DNA from: Dromaius novaehollandiae
Taxonomy: Eukaryota; Chordata; Aves; Casuariiformes; Dromaiidae
Length of the DNA stretch: 64,000 nt
Reading direction: 5' to 3'
Assembly: GCF_036370855.1 (NCBI RefSeq)
Contig: NC_088101.1
Coordinates: 813,501 to 877,500 of the forward strand
The translations under genes were made by a program, and so were the position numbers. Under the pieces are notes generated by a model, which was given only the letters and a program-made list of their open reading frames with translations, had not been told where the DNA came from and did no database searches. Of this stretch, positions 46,721 through 57,972 are shown one piece after another (the stretch's first letter is position 1; every line of letters starts with the position of its first letter).

Positions 46721-49700
46721 TGGCGTCGCGTGCGCCTTTGCGTTTTGCCCTGAACGGCGTGGTTTTACTTATTTTTACACCCTAAAGCACGTCTGTCCGT
46801 GTGTCTTCATCAGTTAGTACAGGCTCTGGTTATTTCAGGTGCTGGGAGAAATCACCTGTGTCCGTTACGGTTTTTGTAACTCGTACAGACAGGCCTGACT
46901 CTTTCTGTTGAAATTAGGACGCTTATTCTGGCTTTCTCGCTTACGTTTTCTATTAGTCATGACCTCAGACTCTTACATTTGCATCCCTTTCTTCTGTGTT
47001 TTTTGTGAAAGTATAAAGGAGAGTGTTTTTTTTCAAAGTGGGTTCCAGTATTGGTTTTCCTGTCCATCCCTAAGGTAGTTCCCTTGTTTTATTCATCGGT
47101 GAAATGGTGTGATGCTTTACTGCATTTTGGTGGTGAAACCACCTGTAAATTTTTTTGATCTGGCTTCTGTTTTGACCTTCTCGAGTGACCTATGGGTTTT
47201 TCTTTCTTCTAGGGAAAGCAGCAGTGTAGAAACAAGGATCAGGAAACTAATGGGAAGAACTTAACTTGCAGCTTGAGTGACTTCAGTGATCCAGTTTACA
47301 AAGAAATTGCCATCACCAATGGTTGTATCAATAGAATGACCAGAGACGAGCTCAGAAGTAAGCTTGCAGAGTTCAAGCTTGAAACGAGGTAAGGTTGAGT
47401 TGTAAACCTTTCAGTTTATCTTTGAGAGCAGTATAGCAGTAAGGGATGGTTATTTTAAGGTTAAAAAAAAGCCACTAAGTGGAAAGAAAACAAGCCACCA
47501 AACTGCTGCTGTTTTATGTGCAGTCTTGATGCAGCTTTTGTTGTAGCAGTAGTGCATATATTACTGCTTAATGTGTTTCTAGAAGTCTGTGTTGTCTCAA
47601 GTGGTAATACAAACAAAAGACTATGTAACTGGGTAACTTCTCGATGCATTTTTTGGACAAGGGGGAGGATAGGTTAGGAAGAGCTACAAGGGTTCTCGGA
47701 TGGTATTGCGGACCTTCAAGGCATAGAAACTCAATTCAAAGCATACTTATTTTTATTTACTGTACCCAGTATGGCCCTGATGTTGGTAACCCCTGTTGTG
47801 ATAGGGCCGGGAGTTCATGAAGGCAGAGGACAGGTAGCTTTAGATGGAGAGTTTGCTAATCTGAGTAGATGAGTTGGAGACTGTATCATAAACTGGATTT
47901 GTGTTCATTGAGGAGAAGGAAGAAAGGGCTAAGTGAGTAGAGAGTGGTTCCTGCTCCATAGGAGATTACCTGCAAGACCCTTTGATGCTGCTGTGGCCAG
48001 AGAAATTTGAAGTGTTGAGAAGAAAGTCAGCTGGGAAAAACGCAGTGTGTAATTTCTATTAGCAACAGTAATAAAGACGTTGTTGGGGGGTCGACAAGGT
48101 TAGAAGCTACTGCTCTGGAGGAAGAGGAGGTCGACAAGGTTAGAAGCTACTGCTCTGGAGGAAGAGGAAGTGTGAAAATGAGATGGAGTGAGGCTGAAAG
48201 GAGAAGTCTAGCTTTCTAGAGAAGAAGAAAACTAAGAGAGAACCTTGAACTAAGAGAGAACCCTTCCATCTACAGATGTTGTAGCTGTATGGCTTTTATA
48301 TGCCTTCTTCGGTTAAATGAATTTGAGTGGTCCCTCAAGGAAAAAAAAATGTCATTACATGATAAAATTTATAGAGAGACAGGTTAGATTTGTATGGCTA
48401 TTCAGTACTTACTGTGATTTAAAATTAACAAGCAGAAATCAAATAGCAAATGATGCATTTGTGATTTCCTAGATTATAAGTTTTCTGTTTGTGGTTTTTA
48501 TTCAATTGTAAATGTAGAAAGCTTAAAACTCTTCTTTTTAGCGTAGTTACTTTTCTTGTTTTATCAATGCATTCCATTAAATTGGTCAGAATGTCTCTTG
48601 CCTGTAAACAAGTGCAGCATCAGCTCTAATGTAGTGAATTGAGTAGATTCCTGCATGCTGTCTTCTCTGAGTTTTTTTTAGGTAGCCAATCATCTACTCT
48701 TTTACTTTTTTTTTTTTTTTAATAGGTTGGATGAGGAAAAAAGTAATTTTCCCCTCTGTCAGCTCCTATTCTGTCTCAGCTTAGAATGAGCTAATCATTG
48801 AATTGAACTAGATCAATAAACCAGGAAAAAAAAAAAGAAAAAAGTTACCTGCATTTGCAGAAGAGGCTGATGTTCTCAAAAGCAGGTTTAGTAGTCTGCA
48901 GTTCCAATTTTTCCTGGTGGATCAGTGGACTACTTTTCTGTAAAATTCTGATAATATAGCTTTCTACAAAGAGCTCTTTACTACTTATATGATTTCATTT
49001 CCAATGCATAACTTCAACAATTATTTTGTTCCAAGAGTAAATTGTCCTCGTTTATTGAGCTCTGGTTTGGTGTGCAGCAGTTCTGGTATCTGTGCTTGTG
49101 TCTTATAATGACTGTATTAAAATGATGCAGTAGATAATTTTAGTCTGTTGCCACAGTGAATTCACATCTTGGTCACAGACCCCCTGGAAAGCAGGATCTT
49201 GACTGGGAAGTTTTTCTGACAGCCAAAATCTAGAGTACTTCATTTTCATTGAGGTAGTCAAGCTCGATTTATCTGTGGGTATTTTAGCTGGATTCTGAAT
49301 TAGCTGTGCCACTGATGCGGAAATACCTCAGGTGTCAGTTCAGACAGGGGGCACAGGGAAATGTGGATGAAACTGTACTGCTTCCAGGACCAAGGGTCAT
49401 CTAGAAACCATTTACTGCTGCTTTGCAGCAAAAGGCTTGGGTTGGGGAGGCCTGCTGGGCTGGAGGTGACTCTCTGCAGAACCATCATTGAAGAACTGTA
49501 CTCTGCTTCTCAGCCTGTCCTGAAATACCATGTTATCCAGGTGTTTTAGTTGCCTGGGATGTCCCAACCTCTGTATTATAATGGAGTGTGAACTGTATGG
49601 CAAAGCTGAATTCAAACTTCATAAGCGCTGGTGTTCAAAATCAGGTTATAAATGATGAGCTTTTGAATGTTAGAGAGAGCTTCAGTTCTACAGTGGTGAA

Positions 49701-50913
49701 ATAATTGATGTGATTAAATGAGAGTGTAATCTTTGATACTTTCCTCATCTGTTTAGAGGAGTGAAGGATGTACTGAAAAAGCGACTGAAGAACTATTATA
49801 AGAAACAGAAGCTGATGCAGAAGGAGCCTACTAATGGAGACAGTTACTATGACTACATCTGTGTTGTTGACTTTGAAGCAACGTGTGAAGAAGGAAACCC
49901 ACCTGAGTTTATTCATGAAATAATTGAGTTTCCTGTTGTCTTATTAAACACACATACCATGGAAATAGTGAGTAATCTAATTATTGTGTCGGTATGCTAT
50001 TTTTTGATGCAGCTTCTTTGCTTCAGAAAGTCTAGGTTAGTTTTTCAGTAGATGTTGAACTTCATTAAAAACAGCCATTTTTTCTTAAAGGCCTATACTC
50101 TGTGCCTGTTAAATACAAATAAAACTTTCTTTCTGTTTTTAAAAATACTAAGCAGCTAGAGTAGATCATGCCCCTTTAAAATGTGTTTTTACTTCTGCAC
50201 CTGAATACTATCGAGGCTATCAATATGACAGAACTTTCAGTTTCTCAGTCTCCCCCCAACCTTTCTTTTTTTTTTTTTTTTTCCTCCTCCTCCTCCTCCT
50301 CTTCTGGTTGAAGATCCACGATGCAAATTAAGCTCCCTTTCTAGGACTTGGGGAATTCATCATAACCAAAAATTAGCAAATTCTGTGGTCATCTGTTTGA
50401 TGCAATCTGGAACAGACTAATGCAGAGTTCTGCAAACTGTGGCTGAGTAAGCTCTGCTTGTGTGTGGGCTACACTGCTCCCAGAATCTGCCTGCAGTGGA
50501 TTGACAGCTGTTTGTCTTGCCTGGTTTTAAAAGTAGCCTGTAGAGATTTTGCAGCCTCATAAGCACTCTATTCCAGTACTTCACTGGCCTTTCTTTTAGG
50601 AAAAGACATTTTGTGGTCTGACTGAAACTGAGTGACTCAATGAAATGGTGGAGCTGCACATTCTTCTGACTAGTGCTGCATTTATCAGGAAGTTTTAGGA
50701 GGAGGAGGATTTCCGGTAATTGTTGTGACGTAACAGCAAAATATAGCTGCATCTGTGCCTCTGACAGTAGATACAGGAATGTGTAGGTCACCAAGGCTGT
50801 TCTATTACCCATAGAGTAGAAAGCTGCTTGTTTTTTCTCTGTCAGAAAGGTTTTATATAGCAGCAGCAGCAGTTTGAGGCTTTTCTTTGTCCATGGAACT
50901 TGCATTTAGTCTT

Positions 50914-50988
<75 letters not shown>

Positions 50989-51914
50989 TGCTAAGTTTCC
51001 CAAAGTGAGATCATTGTGTTTATCTCCAGCTGGCTTGCACACAGAGGTGTTTGAGCCTCTGAGCAGTGTGGCTAGTTACATGCCTTGAATTACAGGTGTG
51101 TCTTCAGAGATGCTGCCTAACAAACATCAGGCTTTGCTCGTGGCTTTTTTCTTTTTTTAAATCACGCTCTCCTCTTCCTAGATCCTCCCCTTTGTTGCAG
51201 TCTGTCCTTTTCCCCTCTTACATCTGCATCCCTGCTCTTTAGTGCCTGCTGGCTGAGAGGAAGGGCATGTGCAGGCTGGAAAGCCAGCCAGCCATCCCCT
51301 TGAGAATCTCATGGTGGCCAACCAGGGTACTTACATTGACTGGGGAAGTACACCGACCTTTCTTGCCTCCAGCAGGGCAAGTATCACGTATTGCACCTCT
51401 GCTGTGGGCAAGCCAAAGAAGTTGCCTTGCGGCCTGCACAGTGTGCTGCTGCAAAGCGTTTGATTCTCTTGTTACAGGAGGATACCTTTCAGCAATACGT
51501 GAAGCCAGAGATTAATCCCAAGCTTTCAGCATTCTGCATCAGTCTGACAGGAATCACTCAGGTAATTTATGCTTTTGTGTCTTCAGAAACAAACTGAAAA
51601 AAAAAAACCCATAACAGAGAGATGTGGTGTTGATATTTTCAGACTTATGTGCCATTTTTTTCTGTAGGACTTATTCTCTTAATCATTTTTTTCCCCTCTT
51701 CCAACTGTTGTCCCAGAATTGATTTCACTAGGTCAGTCTTTCAAAGTGTTTTCAGGAGTTCTGAGGGAAAGCATTCACTTTGTAGTCCATGTATTTTAGA
51801 AAACGTAATGGCTAGCACAGGAGTACAGCCTTTGAATTGCATCTGCTCCTCTGCTTTTATTTTTTTATATATGTGTATATATACATGTATACATATAAAA
51901 ATAAATATATATAT

Positions 51915-51966
<52 letters not shown>

Positions 51967-54900
51967 ATAAATAACTTTTTTTAAGAGTTGAGATAGTGTT
52001 ATGGTTTGTGATCAAGTGACTTGAGCAGGGACCTGGGAAACAGGCTCAAAGATTTTTAAGCCAAGTTCAACAGCTGACTAATTTGTTAGCTTTCTAGAAG
52101 TCATGTGTGGTTAGGCTGTTTTGATGGTGTTTTTGTGGTGCTTTTGTTTAGAAGAATCTGACCCCTCATCTGCTTATTTTAATGAGTAGTATGTTTCAAA
52201 AGAGCTTTGCAAAGCCTTCTTAGTTGAGTAATTTAGTGAGTATCTACATAGCAGCATAATTTTTACACTGCATGTTCTTTTTTCTTTTCTTTTTTTTCCT
52301 GAAAAATGTTTCTCACGTTTCTTTTTTTCCTCCCTCTTAGGACATTGTCGATAAAGCTGATACGTTTCCTCAAGTTCTGCAGAACGTCATAGAGTGGATG
52401 AGACAGCGAGAACTGGGAACAAAGTATAGCTATTGCATGTTGACAGATGGGTATGTCCTTATGAAACCTTCAGCATACTCTGAAACTGCAAAACAGTGTT
52501 TAACTTTGGTAACAATATTGCTAAAATTGGATCATGACATGGCCCATTTTTAAGGTATGATTTTTAGCTTTCAGATAAATTAGGAAAACTAAACTGGATG
52601 AGTGTGAAATGAAGCTTGAATCCATTAGATGGCACTGTTTCTTTTCCAGGTTTCCATGCTCGTCTCTGTGCAAGTGAATGATGTTGAGTAGGCTGGTTTT
52701 ATTCTGTTGTGTTAGTTTTCAGATGGCACGTACATGTAAAAATAGCGCTGTGCAATTTCAGTTCTAAGCAACTCCCATACTTTCTGGAATCTGAGGTTTC
52801 AGTGGTGGTGCGGTGGGTATGTGGTGTGCATTAGTCTTGCTGTTAATATGTCCTGCATGTTTTATCAGAAAGCAGTGATGGATTATGCCTCACTGAAGGA
52901 GGAGAAATGACTAGTAGAAAGAGTAGCGCTCTGTTTTGGCCCAGAGGCCTACAGTCCTGACAGGTATCAGTTTAGGCTAGCTTTTTGGATAAGGGGCTGA
53001 TTAATGACCCTTGAACTCCCACCTGTACTGGCTTTCTCACAGGGGTCAAGGGGAAAATCGAGTCCCCTAATGAGTGCGGAGTGCACAGACCTTGAGATCT
53101 AGATAGATCTGTGATGTGACACCGTTCTTAAAATCTTAGCATTGTTAGATTGTAGTTGTATATTTTGAAGCCAAAAAATACCATCTGAGCCCGATCTTCT
53201 ATCTTGTGTAGCACTGGCCAGGGAATTTTCTCTACCTGGTGCTTGCTTCTTAGCTGTGAAACATTACTATTCTGTTAACATGTGCTTTTATCCTACTCTT
53301 GGAATGAGAGAATTTAAGTAGCACAGGGAGTTTTCAACATTAGATTTACCTGATCCCAGTTATGCTTCAAGGTGCATGCCTTGTTGAGGTGAATGATGCC
53401 TGCGAATGCATTTTCACGTTCATACATGCGTGTGTTTAGAGTACGTCTTCTGGTGTGCTGGATTAACAAGGCAGCCCTGTGTAACTCTGTTATGACTGTG
53501 CTGGACCAGAGGGACATGGGACTCTGGAATAAAACCAGGGTTTATGAAATGAGCAAGATAGATCTTGCAGGATCTCAAGAAGAGTGAGATTTTTCCCCTC
53601 AGTTCTCTGTATAAAGAGAACTTATCTTTGAACATGTTACACTTTCTAAGGCACAAACTCTCTTTTTAGTGTTGATTGCATTAGTAGTAGTCCCTTACCC
53701 AGGCTACCTATAGGCTGTTCATGGAGACTGCACTGTTAGAAAACAATATCTGTTGTGTCTTGTACTCCACAATGCAGGTAGTAATTGCCTACTTAAGGGT
53801 GCTAAAGAAGTCATAGCTAAAGATCTTTTTCTATGTATTTGAAAAAGAGCATGGACTTTCTTCTATGAGAACGGTCCTTTCCAAACCTAAGAGTTACAGA
53901 AGAGATGTTAACTTTCCAAGGAGATTGGTCTATAATACTTCATGCCTGATTAAACAACATTTGTAGTTACAGGCAACTCAAACTATGACTTCCTAACACT
54001 TCTCTCAAGTAAAGCACAGATAAATATTGTAGTCTCTGACGTGAGTGGCTTGAAAAATCCTGTGTTGTAGGACATGAATTGATGCATAACAAAAGCCTTT
54101 TTGTCTTTTTTTTTTAACTTACCTGACTTAGTAGGTGGGAAAATACTTTTTGTGTGAAGACCTTTTTCTCAAAATTCCTAAAGGCTGGGACAACTGCAAA
54201 TCGTAGACCTTCTCTGGTGAAGAAGTGGTTTCATTGAAATGTAGTTGTGCCCAATGTGAACAGCGAAGCTGTATAAGAGCTGTAACACTAGATTTGAGGT
54301 TTACAGCTTAGAGCAGGTACCCTTTGAAACTGGGGAGTTAGTTAAAGGTGGTATTACTTGATTTTAATTTGGGGAATTCTAATAAAGACTCTTACTTAGC
54401 TCACTTGTTACCTATGGTTAGGTTTCTGTCTTTGGAAGCAATAGTGCTAAAGCAAAGCTTCTGAAAGACTGGTTATAGTACTTCGCTTAGGAGAATGTGT
54501 CTTGAATATCACTCCAGGGTAAGCCCTCAGTGATACTACTCAAGCAAAATACATGTAATGAGATTTCCCTATCATATAAGAGAGATTGTGCAGACAGCTG
54601 CAAGAGAGAAAAAGACTTTATTTTAGCTTAAAGCTTTCAAACTTGTTTGGGTGACTCCCTTCAGGAAGGAAGGCTAGAAGTACATCGCATTATGGCTTCA
54701 TCTTCTTTCCATAATGGTCTGGTTCTCCCAAAAGTAAGTGCAGTCTTGTTTCAGTGCTTGAAGTTAGGGAGAGAGATACATGTGTACAAGAGTGATCAGG
54801 GAAATTAAAGTGTCTCCTGCTTCCCTGAGGGCTATGTAAACCTCTGGCTTATTGGCTGTCCTGGAGCAGATGTGGTAGGTGGGGAAGCTGGCGTGGTATT

Positions 54901-57427
54901 TTTCGTTTCAGCCATTCTGGACCTGAAACCATCCTAGAGAAAATTTTGCTGACATGGGTATTTATTTTCCCTGTGATTAACAACTTCATGTTGAAGAATT
55001 CCTTACCATCCCTACTGAGAGAATGCTTTTCTAGCCTAAGCTGTTTTCCTTCAGTTCTTTGTGCTACAGCTGTGCAATATGTAGACTGGAGGGCATCTGA
55101 ATTAATCATTATTAATATTTTTCTCTTTTCTCTCTTCTCTTTGATTTTTTTAAGATCTTGGGATATGAGTAAATTTTTGAATATCCAGTGCCGTATTAGC
55201 CGTATCAAATATCCTTCTTTTGCGAAAAGGTGGATCAATATTCGCAAATCGTATGGGAACTTCTATAAGGTGTGTATAGATTGTTGTTTCTCTTGTGGGA
55301 AAATTCTTTCAAGTCTTACATGTCCTGTTGTGCCTATGATCTTTGCTTGTGTGGTATAAAATTATAGTACATAAATTAGATGCCTGTGGCCTAATTTCCA
55401 AATGTGCTTCCTTCTAGGATCTCATTTTAGTACTTGAAAATGGCATCATCTACTGGAGTAATTGAACTACTGCATTTTAATTTTAATCTTGTCTTTGAGA
55501 ATCAGGAGATATGTTCATTGTTGTTTGAAGAATTGTTTAAAAATGTCATACCGGTATGCTTAGATCAAGTGTGTCTTAAGCTAGTTCAGCTGAAAAGTCT
55601 CTGTATTGATCTTGCAGTTATTGCTTCCTGTTTTCATGTAGTACTCTACAAAGAACTAATCCTCAGCACTGACCTCAGGTATTTCCTTTTTTGACAAAGA
55701 ATAATGGAGAAGGGAAAAGATTAGGACATATCTATGGTTGCATCAAATTGTCAAGACAAAAGTAGCACCAAATTCAGTGCTGGACTGCTGGACCTTATTG
55801 CTGCTTTTGATCACTGTCACATTGCCATAAAACTGGTTATTGGAGATCCTAGTGAATTCCAAGTCGGTGTAACATTTGTTTGAATATGATTTGGGCTTGG
55901 CTCACAATCAGCTCTTGAAGGGCATTGTACTACATGCTACTAGGAAAAGGAGACTGACATTTAATAAGAGCTTTACTTTCTCCTTGGAAATATTACAGGG
56001 TTATCCCATTTCCCCTCTATTATTCCTTCTCTGCATGACCTTTCCCATTGCAAGCACATATTAGAACACAAAACAATCTTGCTAGTACTATCAGCTTTAA
56101 ACCAGCTGTCTACTTTTTCTTCCTCTGTTTAGCAGTGAGACTACTCTTCTGTCAAAGCCATTGAAAATTATAACTTAGGATGAATAGAATGCATCTCTCT
56201 CTCTTTTTTTTTTTTTTTTTACTTTGTGTAATTTTTTTTTAATGCAAAAATTTGTAGCATTTACAGTTGTTCAGGGCTTCTGTTTAGCTGTTCTGTGTTC
56301 CTATTCAATCTGCTGTTAAGTAACAATAGGTAAAAACTTGTGGCAAAGAATGCATTGTAACTCTCTGGTGGACAAGAAATCCCACAGCTTATGGGTATGT
56401 CTCCCCTGACAGCTCTGTGGGTGTTGCTATTAAAGTTGCGTGTTGCCAAATTTTGGCAGCTATGTTGTTGCTGTTCTGCCTAGCTATTAAATCTAGTAGT
56501 ATGGTACAGCATCCTGGAACTTGTAGTGTCCCCTCCACCCCCAAGAAAACAAGCTTGGTATCCTTTTGCTTTTCTTCAGCCTTTCCTGAGAACAGATGCA
56601 TGTTTAGTAGTTAATCCGGTGAGGAGTTGGGGCTTTTGCTGGTGTAGCACTTTCTGTGGGTAACACAGTTAAACTTCTGTGTCTCTCTATGCTGTTGGTC
56701 ATCCAAGTAAACAGGGGTTACTGTAAGTGCTGCTAGTCTCCTGTAGTGGTTGGATCTATTCAGAGACTTGATGTCGGTGAGAATCAGGAGGCTTGTGCTT
56801 TTTAATTGCTTGGTGTTTTTAAAAATTGTTTTCCCTTTGCAATGCTACTTTGGTAGCAATTCCTTCTTTATAAGGCTTGTGAAACTTATCTAGGCCACAG
56901 TTTCCACTGTTGCCAGTGTTGGAATGTCTTGAACTGGTGCTGGTAATGGTGAGAGTCGCTTGAGATCATCCTGAGTGTAGACAAGATCTTGTTGACTATG
57001 CCTTCTCTGAGAAAATGAGTGTCTGTCTCACCAAGGTGTTTTGAAGTGTAGTTGTTAGTGATCTAACAAAAGGCAAAGTTTTATGTCGTACTTAAAATCT
57101 GCATACATTTCTATTGCATTGTGTTAGATGGAAAAAGCTTAGTAACAAAGCTAATTCTGGAATGTGGTTCACTTTCTCCATCAGGTTCCTAGGAACCAGA
57201 CCAAGCTGACAATCATGCTTGAAAAGCTGGGAATGAACTATGATGGGAGACCTCACAGTGGACTTGATGACTCTAAAAACATTGCAAGGATAGCTATAAG
57301 GATGCTGCAGGATGGCTGTGAACTGCGTGTGAATGAGAGAATGCATGCTGGGCAGCTCATGACTGTCTCCTCCTCAGTCCCCTTAGAGGGAGCCCCTGTT
57401 CCACAGATGCCCCGCTATAGGAACTAA
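46398..57427 (+). CDS. ERI1: ERI1, 3'-5' exoribonuclease 1 (complete, 7 exons)
   Basis: CDS join: 46398-46481, 47213-47388, 49757-49967, 51478-51561, 52341-52450, 55155-55269, 57185-57427; 1023 nt, 340 residues (human 349). ERI1 (THEX1/3'hExo) is a DEDDh exonuclease that binds the histone mRNA stem-loop with SLBP, trims 5.8S rRNA and limits small RNAs. All introns are GT-AG and phases close. A SAP domain covers about residues 63-105 (ELRSKLAEFKLETRGVKDVL). The nuclease begins near 117. Catalytic residues are D125 and E127 (VVDFEAT), D225 (SWDM), H284 and D289 (GRPHSGLDDSKN), a constant nine fewer than the human numbers, so the active site is intact. The N-terminal 60 residues are poorly conserved, as usual. 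It reads in the same direction as MFHAS1. Confidence 0.97.
47213..47388 (+). CDS. ERI1: ERI1 exon 2
   Basis: The acceptor TTCTTCTAG|GGAAAG follows a T-rich tract. It encodes the conserved LSDFSDPVYKEIAITNGCIN and the first SAP helix, ending within the Arg codon AG|GTAAGG. Confidence 0.95.
48090..48169 (+). repeat. 40-bp tandem duplication
   Basis: Two adjacent copies of a 40-bp unit starting GTCGACAAGGTTAGAAGCTA (48090-48129 and 48130-48169), with one mismatch at the last base. The near identity points to a recent duplication. Confidence 0.97.
48230..48262 (+). repeat. Short direct repeat, 18-bp spacing
   Basis: AACTAAGAGAGAACC occurs at 48230-48244 and 48248-48262, separated by TTG. A second small duplication 60 bp from the 40-bp one. 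Confidence 0.95.
49757..49967 (+). CDS. ERI1: ERI1 exon 3
   Basis: The acceptor is CTGTTTAG|AGGAGTG. It encodes the end of SAP (RGVKDVLKKRLKNYYKKQKL) and the first nuclease motif with D125 and E127, then EEGNPPEF and the strand up to HTMEI. The donor is ATA|GTGAGT. Confidence 0.96.
50266..50302 (+). repeat. T17 followed by (CCT)n
   Basis: A run of T (50266-50282) passes directly into about six CCT units (50283-50302), a composite pyrimidine tract in ERI1 intron 3. Confidence 0.9.
50916..50985 (+). repeat. Poly-T run (70 T)
   Basis: An uninterrupted 70-T homopolymer in ERI1 intron 3. Seen from the minus strand it would be a poly(A) tail, but the sequence at 50986-51200 is not a retroposed gene that I can identify, and I saw no flanking target-site duplication. 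Confidence 0.95.
51478..51561 (+). CDS. ERI1: ERI1 exon 4
   Basis: 28 codons, EDTFQQYVKPEINPKLSAFC to ISLTGITQ, phase 0 at both ends (TTACAG|GAG and CAG|GTAATT). Nearly identical to human. Confidence 0.95.
51866..51973 (+). repeat. Composite AT/GT microsatellite
   Basis: ATAT/GTAT sequence, then about 11 GT units (51915-51936), then about 11 AT units, then AAAT repeats, in ERI1 intron 4. Confidence 0.93.
52341..52450 (+). CDS. ERI1: ERI1 exon 5
   Basis: The acceptor is CCCTCTTAG|GACATT. It encodes DIVDKADTFPQVLQNVIEWM and the strand TKYSYCMLTDG, ending GG|GTATGT in phase 2. Confidence 0.95.
55155..55269 (+). CDS. ERI1: ERI1 exon 6
   Basis: The acceptor is TTTTTTTAAG|ATCTTGG. It encodes SWDMSKFLNIQC with catalytic D225, then FAKRWINIRKSYGNFYK. 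The donor is AAG|GTGTGT, phase 0. Confidence 0.95.
56204..56220 (+). repeat. Poly-T run (17 T)
   Basis: Homopolymer after a short TC repeat in ERI1 intron 6; no linked element recognised. Confidence 0.8.
57185..57427 (+). CDS. ERI1: ERI1 exon 7 (last)
   Basis: The acceptor is TCTCCATCAG|GTTCCT. It encodes VPRNQTKLTIMLEKLGMNYD, GRPHSGLDDSKN with H284 and D289, MLQDGCELRVNERMHAGQLM and the end PQMPRYRN, stop TAA at 57425-57427. Close to the human C-terminus (PQMPHFRK). Confidence 0.96.
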   Translation, partial: VPRNQTKLTIMLEKLGMNYDGRPHSGLDDSKNIARIAIRMLQDGCELRVNERMHAGQLMTVSSSVPLEGAPVPQMPRYRN

Positions 57428-57562
57428 TAGTTCAGGGATTCTGCGTTTTGACCTGCTGTCGAATACCTGCTACAGACTGTTAACAGCTTATGAACAAGCC
57501 ACCTCTGTGAACCTGTCTGCAGTGCAGAATCTGAAAGCACCTTAAGTAAAGGTCTCTGTTGA

Positions 57563-57568
57563 AATAAA
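57563..57568 (+). terminator. ERI1: ERI1 poly(A) signal
   Basis: AATAAA 136 bases after the stop codon, followed by GTGTGG and a TCGTGTTAC segment suited to cleavage near 57585-57605. This gives a short 3' UTR of about 170 bases. Further AATAAA copies near 58018 and 58653 could serve longer forms. Confidence 0.75.
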
Positions 57569-57948
57569 GAGAAGTGTGGAAGCTCTTTGAAGCTCGTGTT
57601 ACAGCATTTTTTTATTCTCCTTTTTTTTAGTCATTTTCATCTTTTTTTAACAATAAGGTTGATATTTGGAATCCAGAGCAAGTGTTAAGCTTTAGAACAT
57701 GTTGTCAAAACAAATGTAAAGATTCTCCGGGCTAGTGTACTACTGGTCCACCCCAACCCATGGGTAATACTAGTTCATTATGCTTTACTCTGCTGACATC
57801 TAGCATCTGATTATTCATTGCACAGAAACAAGTCATTGCTAGAAGAACTGAAGTGGAGATTGTTCAGGCTGACATTTCCTGATAAGGCTCCTGCTGATCT
57901 GCTGATAATTTCTTTTTTATGAAGTCTGGAAGAAGTGGGAGTGGTTCC

Positions 57949-57972
57949 TTTTTTTTTTTTTTTTTTTTTTTT
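57949..57972 (+). repeat. Poly-T run (24 T)
   Basis: Homopolymer about 380 bp beyond the ERI1 poly(A) signal; no linked retroposon recognised. Confidence 0.85.

Larger units (their letters stand above)
47389..49756 (+). other. ERI1: ERI1 intron 2
   Basis: About 2.4 kb with no gene. It contains a perfect-but-one 40-bp tandem duplication (48090-48169) and an 18-bp-spaced repeat (48230-48262), both listed below, and several T/A runs. Confidence 0.9.

Noticed and set aside
50986-51515. Processed pseudogene with the 70-T run as its tail
   Set aside because: No recognisable protein in any minus-strand frame and no visible target-site duplication.
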